Source: Rhodoplanes sp963840055 | GTDB taxonomy: Bacteria > Pseudomonadota > Alphaproteobacteria > Rhizobiales > Xanthobacteraceae | Reading direction: 5' to 3' | Assembly: GCA_963840055.1 (NCBI GenBank) | Contig: CAWIXM010000054.1 | Location: 1-64,000, forward strand | Length of the DNA stretch: 64,000 nt | Part shown: piece after piece, positions 27,274 to 35,882 of the stretch | Layout of the letters: every line of letters starts with the position of its first letter | Position numbering within the stretch: the first letter of the stretch is position 1 | The notes under the pieces: generated by a model | Seen by the model: only the letters and a program-made list of their open reading frames with translations | The model's database searches: none | What the model was told of the DNA's origin: nothing | Made by a program: the position numbers and the translations under genes

Positions 27274-27721
27274 TAAGCTGTCGGCGCTTGAGGCGGATTC
27301 TACGCGTTATGACCGAACTTCCTGGCCATTCGCGTTCTTGTTGCTTCGGGGCCTGAAGGCGCCCGCGATAAGCCGCTGGTATAGGGCTTTTGCCGCACTC
27401 GAAGCTTGGGGCCCGCAACCATTTGGATGCAACCAATCAATCCTCAATCGAATTCGTAAGCTGCGGCTCATCCCTCCGGCCGATACTTGCTAATATTACG
27501 TAAGACTAAAGGCGAACGCGAATTTCGGCATTTCAGCCATGCGCTATACGCATGGTTTTTTGAGCTTTTCGTTATTGCATCGCTAACGTCTGAATATTAG
27601 AAACAACTAATATCTAATGCTTCCACCGACCGGTGGCGCTCGCAGCGACTTGCATCAGGACGAAGAGAGTGGCCGCGCGGAACCGACGCAGAATACCGTC
27701 GCAAAACCATTGGAGAGGATT
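27274..27721. other. AT-rich intergenic region after sat with palindromic motifs
   Basis: No convincing gene until 27722. From about 27480 to 27620 the DNA becomes AT rich and carries CTAATATTA (27490-27498) and a perfect interrupted palindrome ATATTAG-N6-CTAATAT (27594-27613). GGAGAGG (27712-27718) is a ribosome site for the small gene at 27722. This is a probable promoter region. Confidence 0.5.
27490..27613. promoter_or_regulatory. Two AT-rich palindromic sites, putative operators upstream of the small gene and methyltransferase
   Basis: TAATATTA (27491-27498) is a perfect palindrome. ATATTAG (27594-27600), six bases, then CTAATAT (27607-27613) forms an exact inverted repeat. The half-site is the same as in the aprB and dsrA upstream regions. 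The role as operator is inferred. Confidence 0.5.
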
Positions 27722-27931
27722 ATGTCTGCCAAGAAAGTCGATCGAAGGCTCGCCGTCAAAGGCGACGCGATCTGCTTCGATTTTTTGAAAAGCGATCCCG
27801 CCGTCTATTTCGACTATCTTGCCGCACCGGGCAATCTATCTGAGATGTTTCGAGAACCTTCATCAGTCATCCGGGGAATTAAGTGCTCGGTCAGTCGCGT
27901 ATCTCAGCCTCCAATCAAAGACGCACGCTGA
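27722..27931 (+). CDS. Small hypothetical protein in the sulfur island
   Basis: A 69-residue reading frame beginning MSAKKVDRRLAVKGDAICF, with a good ribosome site (GGAGAGG) four bases before the ATG and located right behind the AT-rich palindromes. The middle (FLKSDPAVYFDYLAAPGNLS) looks like ordinary coding sequence; the last 20 residues less so, and the frame could be truncated. I do not recognise it. It could be a genuine small protein expressed with the siroheme gene, or the start of a decayed gene. Confidence 0.45.
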   Translation: MSAKKVDRRLAVKGDAICFDFLKSDPAVYFDYLAAPGNLSEMFREPSSVIRGIKCSVSRVSQPPIKDAR

Positions 27932-28136
27932 GCACGCCGCGCTCCGACCGAATGCGCCCAGGCGCCGCGCGACCCGCGCGCGAAAGGACCCCGCCACCGG
28001 CGCGGCGCCGTGTCCGCCAAACCTTCGTCGCAAAGCTGGATTCGCTGCTCTGCGCGCCCCACCATCAGCCGTGAACGACGCGTCCGAAAATATCCCTTTA
28101 GCTTCCCAACACATCAGCGTATTCTAATAAAAAGAG

Positions 28137-28949
28137 ATGTCGGGCGCTGATCGGGAGGCGGAGGTGCGGAAGGGATGCGTGTACCTCGTCGGCGCGGGAC
28201 CGGGCGATCCCGAGCTGTTGACGGTCAAGGCCGCGCGGCTGATTCAGAATGCCGACGCCGTCGTGTTCGATCGCCTGGTGGGCTCGGCGATCCAGGAATT
28301 GATCCCGCCTGCCGCGACGCGCATTTTTGCCGGTAAGGAGCCCGGCCGTCATCCGCTGCGGCAAGAGGAAATCAACGATCTGCTCATCAGGCTGGCCCAT
28401 TCGGGACAGCGCGTCGTGCGCCTTAAAGGCGGCGACCCGTTCATCTTCGGGCGCGGCGGCGAGGAGGCCGAATGCCTCGCCAGGCACGGGGTGGCCTTCG
28501 AGGTGGTACCAGGGATCACGGCCGCGTCGGGCTGCAGCGCCTATGCCGGAATTCCGCTCACCCACCGCGAAATGGCGAAAACCATCCGCTTCATCACCGG
28601 TCACGGCAAGGAGAACGGCCAACTCGATTATGACTGGAAGGAGCTGGTCGCCGCCGACTGTACGCTGGTCGTCTATATGGGCCTCGGCGCCATAGAGAAC
28701 ATCGTGGCATCGCTAATCGCGGCAGGGATGCCGGCGGATACGCCGGCGGCGGCGATCGAGAACGGCGCGACCCCCGCGCAACGGCGTGAAATCGCAAGCG
28801 TCGTGGATTTGCCGCAGCGAGTACGGGCGCACCGCTTTGCGCCGCCCACGCTATTCGTGATCGGCAAGGTGGCGTCGCTCGCCGACATGCTCAACTGGTT
28901 CGAACCCGCCGCCGCGGAAGCAAGCGCCTCAACCTACGTCGCCGCCTGA
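28137..28949 (+). CDS. cobA: Uroporphyrinogen-III C-methyltransferase (siroheme pathway)
   Basis: SAM-dependent enzyme (270 residues) that methylates uroporphyrinogen III twice to give precorrin-2, the precursor of siroheme. Motifs: VYLVGAGPGDPELLTVKA near the N-terminus, the LKGGDPFIFGRGGEE loop, and VPGITAASGCSAYAGIPLTH for SAM binding. It is a stand-alone SUMT, without the CysG dehydrogenase/ferrochelatase domain. Lying between sat and dsrA, it fits supply of siroheme for DsrAB. The ATG at 28137 follows AAAAAGAG. A CTAATA half-site sits 8 bases upstream of the start (28124-28129). Confidence 0.93.
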   Translation: MSGADREAEVRKGCVYLVGAGPGDPELLTVKAARLIQNADAVVFDRLVGSAIQELIPPAATRIFAGKEPGRHPLRQEEINDLLIRLAHSGQRVVRLKGGDPFIFGRGGEEAECLARHGVAFEVVPGITAASGCSAYAGIPLTHREMAKTIRFITGHGKENGQLDYDWKELVAADCTLVVYMGLGAIENIVASLIAAGMPADTPAAAIENGATPAQRREIASVVDLPQRVRAHRFAPPTLFVIGKVASLADMLNWFEPAAAEASASTYVAA

Positions 28950-29171
28950 CTCGGCGGTTCGTCCGACAAGGGCCCTTCCCAGCGCGTCCGTCAGCCAGCG
29001 CGTGGTTGCTTCATCAAGGTCAAGCACCGTGAACCTGCGGCCTTCGCGAATCCGCAGGCGCGCGATCCGCATACCGCTGCGATACCGGATCGCCTGGACG
29101 AGCAAGTCCTTCCCCCATGGCGCATCTGTGCGGCCGACATCGACCACTTCGGCATCGCCCGTTTCATCCAT
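28929..29171 (-). CDS. Small conserved hypothetical protein, antisense to the Dsr operon
   Basis: An 80-residue acidic protein whose core LLVQAIRYRSGMRIARLRIR and RFTVLDLDEATTRWLTDALG predicts several beta strands followed by one helix. The pattern resembles a small uncharacterised proteobacterial family (possibly DUF6967; not verified). It is divergent from dsrA and its last bases overlap the methyltransferase gene by 21 bp on the other strand. Start ATG 29171 (MDETGDAEVV) is preferred to 29210. No function is assigned. Its place at the divergent dsrA promoter makes co-regulation possible. Confidence 0.55.
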   Translation of the reverse strand: MDETGDAEVVDVGRTDAPWGKDLLVQAIRYRSGMRIARLRIREGRRFTVLDLDEATTRWLTDALGRALVGRTAESGGDVG

Positions 29172-29659
29172 GTTCGATCCTCCGACATCGAGGCAGAAAA
29201 CAGCAAACAATCGGCGCCGACGTTGATTGATACGTATGCTTTTCAGAATAAGTTGCAGCTAGAATAAGCGCATTTCAGCTTGCTTAATCAATTAGTCTAA
29301 TCTAATATGTACTGCATCGCGCGGGGATTGACTAATCGTCAGCGCGTAGAAAAAGGCAGGCCGGGGAGAACCACGGCTACATCTGGGAGGACGCGTCGGA
29401 ATGGAGGACGCGTCAGAATAAGGCGCAACGCGGCGTCCGACAGGATCGCCGGAGATGTCCGATAAGGATCTTCTTCCGATAAGGATCTTCTATAGGGAAG
29501 TGGGTTACTCGTCTCCGCCCGTCCACGCCGCGACTAAAGCTTCGACGTTAAACCTCCCGAGCGCCCGTTTGTAGCGGAGCGCGCAAGCGTGGCTGCGCAA
29601 GCGCAAGCGTGGCTGCGCGGGAAGGTGCATCGATTTTTGCACGCGCACGGAGGCCAGCG
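29172..29659. other. Divergent intergenic region upstream of dsrA
   Basis: A gap of 488 bases that must hold the dsr operon promoter. AT-rich DNA with palindromes lies at 29284-29308. Near 29455-29490 is a near-duplicate pair (CCGATAAGGATCTTCT twice). A 17-base unit with GCGCAAGCGTGGCTGCG is repeated at 29580-29612. No other gene is visible. Confidence 0.5.
29284..29308. promoter_or_regulatory. AT-rich palindrome, putative operator upstream of dsrA
   Basis: ATTAGTCTAAT (29291-29301) is a perfect 11-base palindrome followed directly by the half-site CTAATAT (29302-29308). The motif recurs upstream of aprB and of the methyltransferase gene. Regulation by the island's ArsR-type protein is inferred. 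Confidence 0.5.
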
Positions 29660-30934
29660 ATGCCGAAGCCCATGCCGGAAACGCCGCTGCTCGACGAACT
29701 TGAGAGTGGACCGTGGCCAAGCTTTGTGAGCGGGCTGAAACGGCTCGCCGCGTCGGACGACAAGCCCTACGCGTCGATGATGAAAGACCTGCTCGGGCAG
29801 CTCGAGCGCTCGTATGAAACGCGGCGCGGATACTGGAAGGGCGGCACGGTCGGCGTCAGCGGCTACGGCGCAGGCGTCATACCGCGGTTTTCCGAAATCG
29901 CCTCCGAGTTTCCCGAGTCCGCCGAGTTCCACACCTTGCGCGTCATTCCTCCCGCCGGCACGCACTACAGCACGGCGTTGCTGCGTTCGCTGTGCGACGT
30001 TTGGGAGAAGCACGGCTCCGGTCTGATCGCGCTGCATGGCCAGACCGGCGACATCATGCTGCAAGGCTGTCGGAGCGAAAAAGTCCAGCCGTGCTTTGAT
30101 GAGGTGAACGAGCTGGGCTTCGACCTGGGCGGAGCCGGGGCGGGCGTGCGCAGCTCGATCTCCTGCGTCGGCGCTGCTCGCTGCGAGCACTCCTGCTTCG
30201 ACGAGGCGAAGGCGATGCGCCTTCTCGTCAACAATTTCCTCGACGAGATGCACCGGCCGTCGCTGCCCTATAAGTTCAAGTTTAAGTTTTCCGGATGCGC
30301 CAATGACTGCGCCAACGCGATCGCGCGCTCCGACTTCGCCGTGTTCGGAACCTGGCGTGACGATATCCAGGTCGATCAGGACGAGGTCCGCGCCTACGTC
30401 GCGCTGCATGGGCGCAAATGGACCATCGACAACATCATTCGGCGCTGCCCGACCGAGGCGCTCTCGCTCAATGACGACGATAGCCTGGAGATCGACAACA
30501 GGAGCTGCGTGCGCTGCATGCACTGCATCAATGTGATGACCAAGGCGCTCAGCCCAGGCCGCGACCGCGGCGTCTGCGTGCTGATCGGGGGCAAGCGCAC
30601 GCTCAAGACCGGCGACATGCTGGCCACGGTGGTGGCGCCCTTCCTTCGGCTGCAGGACGACGCCGACTACGAGAAGCTGCTCGATCTCGCCAAGCGTGTG
30701 ATGGACTTCTACATCGAGAACGCGCTTGAGCATGAGCGGATGGGCGAGATGATCGAGCGCATCGGGCTTGTCAATTTCCTCGCCGGGATCGAGGTCGAGG
30801 TCGATCCCAACATGATCAATCATCCGCGCACCAATTCCTATGTCCGCACCGACGGCTGGGATGAGGAGGTCGCGAAGTGGACGGCGCGCAAGCTTGCGGA
30901 GGCGGATGCGGCTGCTCAAGCAGCCGCTGAGTGA
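29660..30934 (+). CDS. dsrA: Reverse dissimilatory sulfite reductase subunit alpha (DsrA)
   Basis: Catalytic subunit of siroheme sulfite reductase (424 residues), in sulfur oxidisers producing sulfite from DsrC-bound sulfur. Motifs: QGCRSEKVQPCFDEVNELGF, cluster/siroheme cysteines Cys169 and Cys175 (ISCVGAARC) and Cys213 and Cys217 (SGCANDC), then a ferredoxin insertion with Cys283, Cys286 and Cys289. Start ATG 29660 is chosen for the GGAGG nine bases upstream. The oxidative direction is inferred from the neighbouring dsrEFH and dsrL. dsrB follows after 37 bp. Confidence 0.97.
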   Translation: MPKPMPETPLLDELESGPWPSFVSGLKRLAASDDKPYASMMKDLLGQLERSYETRRGYWKGGTVGVSGYGAGVIPRFSEIASEFPESAEFHTLRVIPPAGTHYSTALLRSLCDVWEKHGSGLIALHGQTGDIMLQGCRSEKVQPCFDEVNELGFDLGGAGAGVRSSISCVGAARCEHSCFDEAKAMRLLVNNFLDEMHRPSLPYKFKFKFSGCANDCANAIARSDFAVFGTWRDDIQVDQDEVRAYVALHGRKWTIDNIIRRCPTEALSLNDDDSLEIDNRSCVRCMHCINVMTKALSPGRDRGVCVLIGGKRTLKTGDMLATVVAPFLRLQDDADYEKLLDLAKRVMDFYIENALEHERMGEMIERIGLVNFLAGIEVEVDPNMINHPRTNSYVRTDGWDEEVAKWTARKLAEADAAAQAAAE

Positions 30935-30971
30935 ACGCACGCTCGGGCAGGCCGGACCAAGGGAGGATATC

Positions 30972-32042
30972 TTGGCTCTACAGCGTCGACCGATCGAAAG
31001 CGGCGTTATCGACCCCTTGCCCTTCATGCATCCGCTGCTGCGGCGGAATTACGGGACGTGGAAGTGGCACGAGCGGCCGCGCCCGGGCGTTCTGCATCAC
31101 GTGGCCGAGAGCGGCGAGGAAGTGTGGACGGTGCGCGCCGGCACCCAGCGGCAGATGGATGTCTACACCATTCGCAAGCTGTGCGACATCGCCGACGCCT
31201 ATGCCGACGGCTTCCTGCGTTTTACGACCCGCTCCAATATCGAGTTCATGGTCGACTCGGCCGACAAGGTCGCGCCGCTGATTGCGCGGCTCGAAACGGA
31301 GGGTTTTCCGGTCGGCGGCACCGGCAATTCGGTGACCATGATCTCCCATACGCAGGGCTGGCTGCATTGCGACATCCCTGCCACTGACGCCTCCGGCGTG
31401 GTCAAGTCGCTGATGGACGCGCTGTACCACGAGTTCACCCACGCCGAAATGCCGAACCAGGTGAAGATCACCACCTCCTGCTGCCAGATCAATTGCGGCG
31501 GGCAGGGCGACATCGCGATCAATGTGCAGCACACCAAGCCGCCGATCATCGACCATGACCTGGTGGCGAAGGTGTGCGAGCGGCCGGCGGTGGTGGCGCG
31601 CTGCCCGACCGCGGCGATCCGGCCGGCGATGGTCAACGGCAAGCCCAGCCTCGAAGTGGACGAGACCAAATGCATCTGCTGCGGGGCATGCTTCCCGCCA
31701 TGCCCGCCGATGCGGATCAACGATCCCGTCCACAGCAAGCTCGCGATCTGGGTGGGCGGCAAGCATTCGTCCACGCGCTCGAAGCCGACGCTCCACAAAC
31801 TCGTCGCGGCAGGCCTGCCCAATAATCCACCGCGCTGGCCCGAGGTCACCGAGATCGTGTTGAAGATCCTCTATGCCTACAAAGGAGACGCCCGGCCATA
31901 CGAGCGCATGGCCGAATGGATCGGCCGCATCGGCTGGGCGCGCTTCTTCGAACTGACCGGCCTGCCCTTCACCAAGTACCACATCGACAATTGGCGCGGC
32001 TCGCGCGGCAGCCTGAACGCTTCTGCGCAGGTGCGCCTCTGA
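30972..32042 (+). CDS. dsrB: Reverse dissimilatory sulfite reductase subunit beta (DsrB)
   Basis: Partner subunit of DsrA (356 residues) in the alpha2-beta2 enzyme. It shows FTTRSNIEFMVD, GGTGNSVTMISHTQGWLHCD, the siroheme cluster cysteines in TTSCCQINCGGQGD, and a ferredoxin domain (CICCGACFPPCP). TTG at 30972 is the likely start: GGGAGG lies five bases upstream and the N-terminus MALQRRPIESG fits the family. No ATG lies between that site and the conserved region. Confidence 0.97.
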   Translation: MALQRRPIESGVIDPLPFMHPLLRRNYGTWKWHERPRPGVLHHVAESGEEVWTVRAGTQRQMDVYTIRKLCDIADAYADGFLRFTTRSNIEFMVDSADKVAPLIARLETEGFPVGGTGNSVTMISHTQGWLHCDIPATDASGVVKSLMDALYHEFTHAEMPNQVKITTSCCQINCGGQGDIAINVQHTKPPIIDHDLVAKVCERPAVVARCPTAAIRPAMVNGKPSLEVDETKCICCGACFPPCPPMRINDPVHSKLAIWVGGKHSSTRSKPTLHKLVAAGLPNNPPRWPEVTEIVLKILYAYKGDARPYERMAEWIGRIGWARFFELTGLPFTKYHIDNWRGSRGSLNASAQVRL

Positions 32043-32070
32043 CGGTCACGAAACCTGGATCGAGCGCCCG

Positions 32071-32430
32071 ATGAAATACGCGATCGTCGTCAATGAAGGC
32101 CCGTTCAATCATCAAGCCTCGGACTCCGCCTACCACTTCGTGAAGCACGCGCTCGCCAAGGGCCACGAGGTGCTGCGCGTATTCTTCTACTACGACGGCG
32201 TGCACAACGGGAACAAGCACTCTGCGCCGCAATCGGACGACCGCAACATCGTCAAGCGGTGGTCGCAACTTGCCGAAACCAACCAGATCGACCTCACCAT
32301 CTGCGTCGCCGCCGGCCTCCGGCGCGGCATCGTCGATGACGTTCTCGCTCCCGGCTTCCGCATCAGCGGGCTCGGTCAACTGATCGAGGCCTGCATCGAC
32401 GCCAACCGCACCATCGTCTTCGGCGATTAA
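32071..32430 (+). CDS. dsrE: Sulfur carrier/transferase subunit DsrE
   Basis: First subunit of the DsrE2F2H2 sulfur relay complex (119 residues). The active cysteine sits at position 78 in LTICVAAGLRRG, the same residue number known for the Allochromatium protein. It accepts persulfide sulfur, probably from TusA, and passes it to DsrC. Presence of the dsrEFH trio is diagnostic for the oxidative Dsr pathway. Confidence 0.95.
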   Translation: MKYAIVVNEGPFNHQASDSAYHFVKHALAKGHEVLRVFFYYDGVHNGNKHSAPQSDDRNIVKRWSQLAETNQIDLTICVAAGLRRGIVDDVLAPGFRISGLGQLIEACIDANRTIVFGD

Positions 32431-32443
32431 GGAGAGAACGCCC

Positions 32444-32836
32444 ATGACCGACGCGACCGAAGCCTCCGGCGCCTCCGTGACGAAGCGGTTTCTCTACATT
32501 AACCGCAAAGCGCCGTACGGCACGGTCTATGCGATCGAGGTCCTGGAGATGATCTTGATCGCGGCCATGTTCGAGCAGGACGTCCATGTCGCATTTCTCG
32601 ACGACGGCGTATTCCAGCTGCGCAAGGGCCAGACGCCGGCGGTGCTGGAGATGAAGGACTTCTCCAAGACCTATCGCGCGCTCGAGGATTACGGCGTCGA
32701 GAAAATCTATCTCGAGAAGGAATTGATGGAGGAGCGCGGACTGACCACGGACGATCTCATCATTCCCGCGGCGGTGCTCGAACGCAAGGACATGATATCG
32801 TTGATGGACTCGATGGATGTGGTCTTGAGCGCGTGA
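32444..32836 (+). CDS. dsrF: DsrEFH complex subunit DsrF
   Basis: Structural subunit of the DsrEFH complex (130 residues), of the DsrE/DsrF superfamily fold. Motifs RFLYINRKAPYGTVYAIEVL and FEQDVHVAFLDDGVFQL match DsrF/TusC. The protein has no cysteine, consistent with a non-catalytic role. GGAGAG lies upstream of the ATG and the gene stands 13 bp after dsrE. Confidence 0.93.
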   Translation: MTDATEASGASVTKRFLYINRKAPYGTVYAIEVLEMILIAAMFEQDVHVAFLDDGVFQLRKGQTPAVLEMKDFSKTYRALEDYGVEKIYLEKELMEERGLTTDDLIIPAAVLERKDMISLMDSMDVVLSA

Positions 32837-32845
32837 GGGAAAGCG

Positions 32846-33148
32846 ATGCTGCATCTCGTCAACAAGTCCCCGTTCGAACGCAACACGCTCGACGCCTGCC
32901 TGAAGCGAGCCGCGCCGGGCTCAGCGATCCTTCTCTATGAAGATGGTGTCTACGCCGCGCTGAGCGGAACGAGCGTTGCGGACAAGGTCGCCAAAGCCAC
33001 CAACGCCTTCGATGTCTATGTGCTCGGCCCGGACCTCTCCGCGCGCGGATTCGAACCGGCTGCGGTAATCGAGGGCGTCCAGACCGTCGACTATGACGGC
33101 TTTGTCGACCTCACGGTCGAGAAGCGCGGCGTTCAATCGTGGCTGTAA
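32846..33148 (+). CDS. dsrH: DsrEFH complex subunit DsrH
   Basis: Third subunit (100 residues) of the DsrEFH complex, DsrH/TusB family. It shows MLHLVNKSPFERNTLDACL with a cysteine (Cys18) near the position of the conserved DsrH cysteine, and AILLYEDGVYAAL. It begins 9 bp after dsrF and is followed 27 bp later by dsrC. Confidence 0.93.
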   Translation: MLHLVNKSPFERNTLDACLKRAAPGSAILLYEDGVYAALSGTSVADKVAKATNAFDVYVLGPDLSARGFEPAAVIEGVQTVDYDGFVDLTVEKRGVQSWL

Positions 33149-33175
33149 ACAACAAGGAACGCCTCGGAGGAAAGC

Positions 33176-33508
33176 ATGTCCTATCAACTCAACGGCAAGA
33201 CCATCGAACACGACGAAGAGGGCTACATCGTCGATATTGATCAATGGAGCGAACAGCTCGCGCAGCACATCGCCAAAGCCGAGAACCTTGAGATGACCGC
33301 CGAGCACTGGGAGGTGATCAATATCCTGCGCGACTACTATCAGGAATACCAAATTGCGCCGGCGATTCGGGTGCTGACCAAGCAAGTCGCCAAGCGACTC
33401 GGTGACGGCAAGGGGAGCAACAAATACCTGTACGAGCTGTTTCCTTATGGGCCGGCCAAACAGGCTTGCAAGATCGCCGGCCTGCCGAAGCCGACAGGCT
33501 GCGTCTGA
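33176..33508 (+). CDS. dsrC: Sulfur-carrier protein DsrC
   Basis: The 110-residue substrate carrier of DsrAB and DsrMKJOP. The mobile C-terminal arm carries both functional cysteines (Cys98 and Cys109 in CKIAGLPKPTGCV), so this is a true DsrC and not a TusE-like single-Cys form. Sulfur bound on it is oxidised to sulfite by DsrAB, leaving a trisulfide or disulfide form recycled by DsrK. GGAGG precedes the ATG. Confidence 0.96.
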   Translation: MSYQLNGKTIEHDEEGYIVDIDQWSEQLAQHIAKAENLEMTAEHWEVINILRDYYQEYQIAPAIRVLTKQVAKRLGDGKGSNKYLYELFPYGPAKQACKIAGLPKPTGCV

Positions 33509-33586
33509 TGCGGCGGCGCGCGGGACGGGCGCATCCGGCGCCGCGTTCCGTCGCGTTCCGTCGAATTCCTGTTGCGCGTGAGCGTC

Positions 33587-34336
33587 ATGTTGATCGTTAA
33601 CTTGATCGTTTCAACCCTCTTGGTTGTTTCCTTCGCCATACTCATTCTCGGCATGGCGTGGCGGGTGTGGCTTTACGCATCGACGCCTGCCCCGCTGCGG
33701 ATCTTCACCGCGCCCGCGCCGACCACGCGCGCCGGCGCCGCTTTCCGGGTCGGGCGCGAAGTGACTTTGTTCGAAAGCCTGTTCCGCGCCGACAAGTTCC
33801 TCTGGCTGGTCTCGATGCTGTTCCATGTCGGCCTTTTGCTCGTGCTGTTGCGCCACCTGCGCTACTTCATGGCGGAGCCGCCTTTGCCGGTGGTGCTGAT
33901 CCAGCCGCTCGGCCAGATCGGGGCGCTCATGATGATGGTGGGGCTCATCGGCCTGCTCGCGCGCCGGCTGTTCGAGCCGCGCGTGCGCTACGTCACCAGC
34001 GCGACCGATATCGGCGTGCTGCTGCTGCTGCTCGCCATCGGCGCGTCAGGGCTCGCGATGGCGTTCTTGATCCCGACCGACATCATGGGATTGAAACAGT
34101 ATCTCGCCGGGCTGTGGCGCTTCGATCCGCAGCCGCTGCCCGACGATCCGGCCTTGATCGTGCATCTGCTCCTGGTCGCGACGCTGCTGGTCGTCGCGCC
34201 CTATTCCAAGCTGCTGCATCTCGCGGGCGTGTTCTTCAGCCCGACCCGCAATCAATGCGACGACGCGCGCACGCGCCGTCACGTTGCCGCCTGGGCGCGC
34301 CCGCTCGACCAAAGCCGTGCCCGCGGCTCGGAGTAA
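33587..34336 (+). CDS. dsrM: DsrMKJOP membrane subunit DsrM (cytochrome b)
   Basis: Heme-b membrane subunit (249 residues) of the NarI-like family with about five hydrophobic segments. Candidate heme ligands are His in SMLFHVGLLL, RHLRYFM and VHLLLVATLLVVAPYSKLLH. It exchanges electrons between DsrK and quinone. ATG 33587 directly precedes the first membrane segment; TTG 33572 and GTG 33578 are alternatives. Some DsrM proteins are longer; this one is compact. dsrK begins 4 bp after its stop. Confidence 0.9.
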   Translation: MLIVNLIVSTLLVVSFAILILGMAWRVWLYASTPAPLRIFTAPAPTTRAGAAFRVGREVTLFESLFRADKFLWLVSMLFHVGLLLVLLRHLRYFMAEPPLPVVLIQPLGQIGALMMMVGLIGLLARRLFEPRVRYVTSATDIGVLLLLLAIGASGLAMAFLIPTDIMGLKQYLAGLWRFDPQPLPDDPALIVHLLLVATLLVVAPYSKLLHLAGVFFSPTRNQCDDARTRRHVAAWARPLDQSRARGSE

Positions 34337-34340
34337 CGGC

Positions 34341-35843
34341 ATGGATGCCTTTACCACACCAATTCTGACGACGGGTGGCGACGGCGCCGAGGCGCCCCCG
34401 CCGCTGGCGCCGGACGCGATGCGCCAATGCCGGCCCTTCGCGGCGCAGCCCGCACATAACGAGTCGCTCGGCTTCCCCGGCGCGCTGGTCGAAGACTGGC
34501 AGGATCGCGCGATCGACAAAATGGGCGAGCTGCTCGAGCGCTACCGCTCGCTGCGCGTCTTTCTCGATATCTGCGTGAAATGCGGCGCCTGCACTGATAA
34601 GTGCCATTACTTCCTCGGAACTGGCGACCCCAACAACATGCCGGTTGCGCGCCAGGACCTCTTGCGCAGCGTCTACCGGCACTACTTCACGCCCGCCGGC
34701 CGCATGCTCGGCCGCCTCGCCGGCGCGCGCGCGCTCGACGCCGAAACGCTCGATGAATGGTTCGTCTATTTTCACCAGTGCTCACAATGCCGGCGCTGTT
34801 CCGTCTTCTGCCCCTACGGCATCGACACCGCCGAGATCACCATGGCCGCGCGCGAGATCATGGACGCGATCGGCATGGGGCAGAAATATTCCAACGAGAT
34901 CATCGGCAAGGTGGAGAAGGTCGGCAACAATCTCGGCCTGACGAAGCCGGCGCTCGCCAATACGCTGGAGGGGCTCGAAGAAGACGTTCTCGACGACACC
35001 GGCGTCGCGGTCAAGTTCCCGCTCGACGTCAAGGGCGCCGACGTGCTGCTGGTCACGCCGTCGGCCGACTTTTTCGCCGAACCCCACGTCGACGGGCTGA
35101 TCGGCTACGCCAAGGTGTTCCACCAGGCGGGGATCAGCTGGACGCTCAGCTCCTACGCCTCGGAGGCGGCCAATTTCGCGATGTTCATCGGCTCCTACGA
35201 GCAGATGTACAAGATCGCGAACCGCATCCGCCAAGCGGCGATCGATCTCGGGGCCAAGCGCCTGATGTTCGGCGAATGCGGCCACGCTTGGCGTGTCGCC
35301 TATTCCTTCCTCAACACCTTGGCGGGCCCATGGGACTTCCTCGACCCGCGCTATCCCGTCCCGCAGCACATCGCCGCCGTCACCCATGACTTGATCCAGA
35401 ACGGCGGCATTCGCCTCGACAAAGAGGCCAATGCAGACATGACGGTGACGCTACACAACTCCTGCAATGTTGCACGCGCGTCCAGTCTTGGCGACAGGCC
35501 GGGCGGCCAGTTCACCATTCCGCGCGACATCATCAGGGCCTGCGTTCCGTCATTCGTCGACATGCATCCCGATACGATCGGCGACAAGACCTTCTGTTGC
35601 GGCGGCGGCGGCGGTCTGTTGACCGACGAAATCCTTGAACTCCGGGTGAAGGGCTGCAAGCCGCGCGCGAACGCGCTCAAGCAGGTCGTGGACGACTGCG
35701 GGGTGACGCACATGGTCGCCATGTGCGCCATCTGCAAGAGCCAGTTTACGAAGGTGCTCCCGTACTACGGCTACCCGATGGATATGGTTGTATCGCTGCA
35801 TCAACTCGTCAGCCGGGCGATCCGGCTGGGAGGCGCCGCGTAG
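34341..35843 (+). CDS. dsrK: DsrMKJOP iron-sulfur subunit DsrK
   Basis: HdrD-like catalytic subunit (500 residues) that reacts with the DsrC thiol/disulfide. It has two [4Fe-4S] motifs (CVKCGACTDKCHYF and CSQCRRCSVFCPYG) and the CCG-type cysteine motif region (CCGGGGGLLTDEI, with MCAICKSQFTK further on) expected to bind the noncubane-type cluster. It lies between dsrM and dsrL and is probably bound to the membrane through DsrM. Confidence 0.95.
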   Translation: MDAFTTPILTTGGDGAEAPPPLAPDAMRQCRPFAAQPAHNESLGFPGALVEDWQDRAIDKMGELLERYRSLRVFLDICVKCGACTDKCHYFLGTGDPNNMPVARQDLLRSVYRHYFTPAGRMLGRLAGARALDAETLDEWFVYFHQCSQCRRCSVFCPYGIDTAEITMAAREIMDAIGMGQKYSNEIIGKVEKVGNNLGLTKPALANTLEGLEEDVLDDTGVAVKFPLDVKGADVLLVTPSADFFAEPHVDGLIGYAKVFHQAGISWTLSSYASEAANFAMFIGSYEQMYKIANRIRQAAIDLGAKRLMFGECGHAWRVAYSFLNTLAGPWDFLDPRYPVPQHIAAVTHDLIQNGGIRLDKEANADMTVTLHNSCNVARASSLGDRPGGQFTIPRDIIRACVPSFVDMHPDTIGDKTFCCGGGGGLLTDEILELRVKGCKPRANALKQVVDDCGVTHMVAMCAICKSQFTKVLPYYGYPMDMVVSLHQLVSRAIRLGGAA

Positions 35844-35882
35844 CCGAACGCGAGCGCCATCGCCGAGGAAGGGTCTGTGCAA

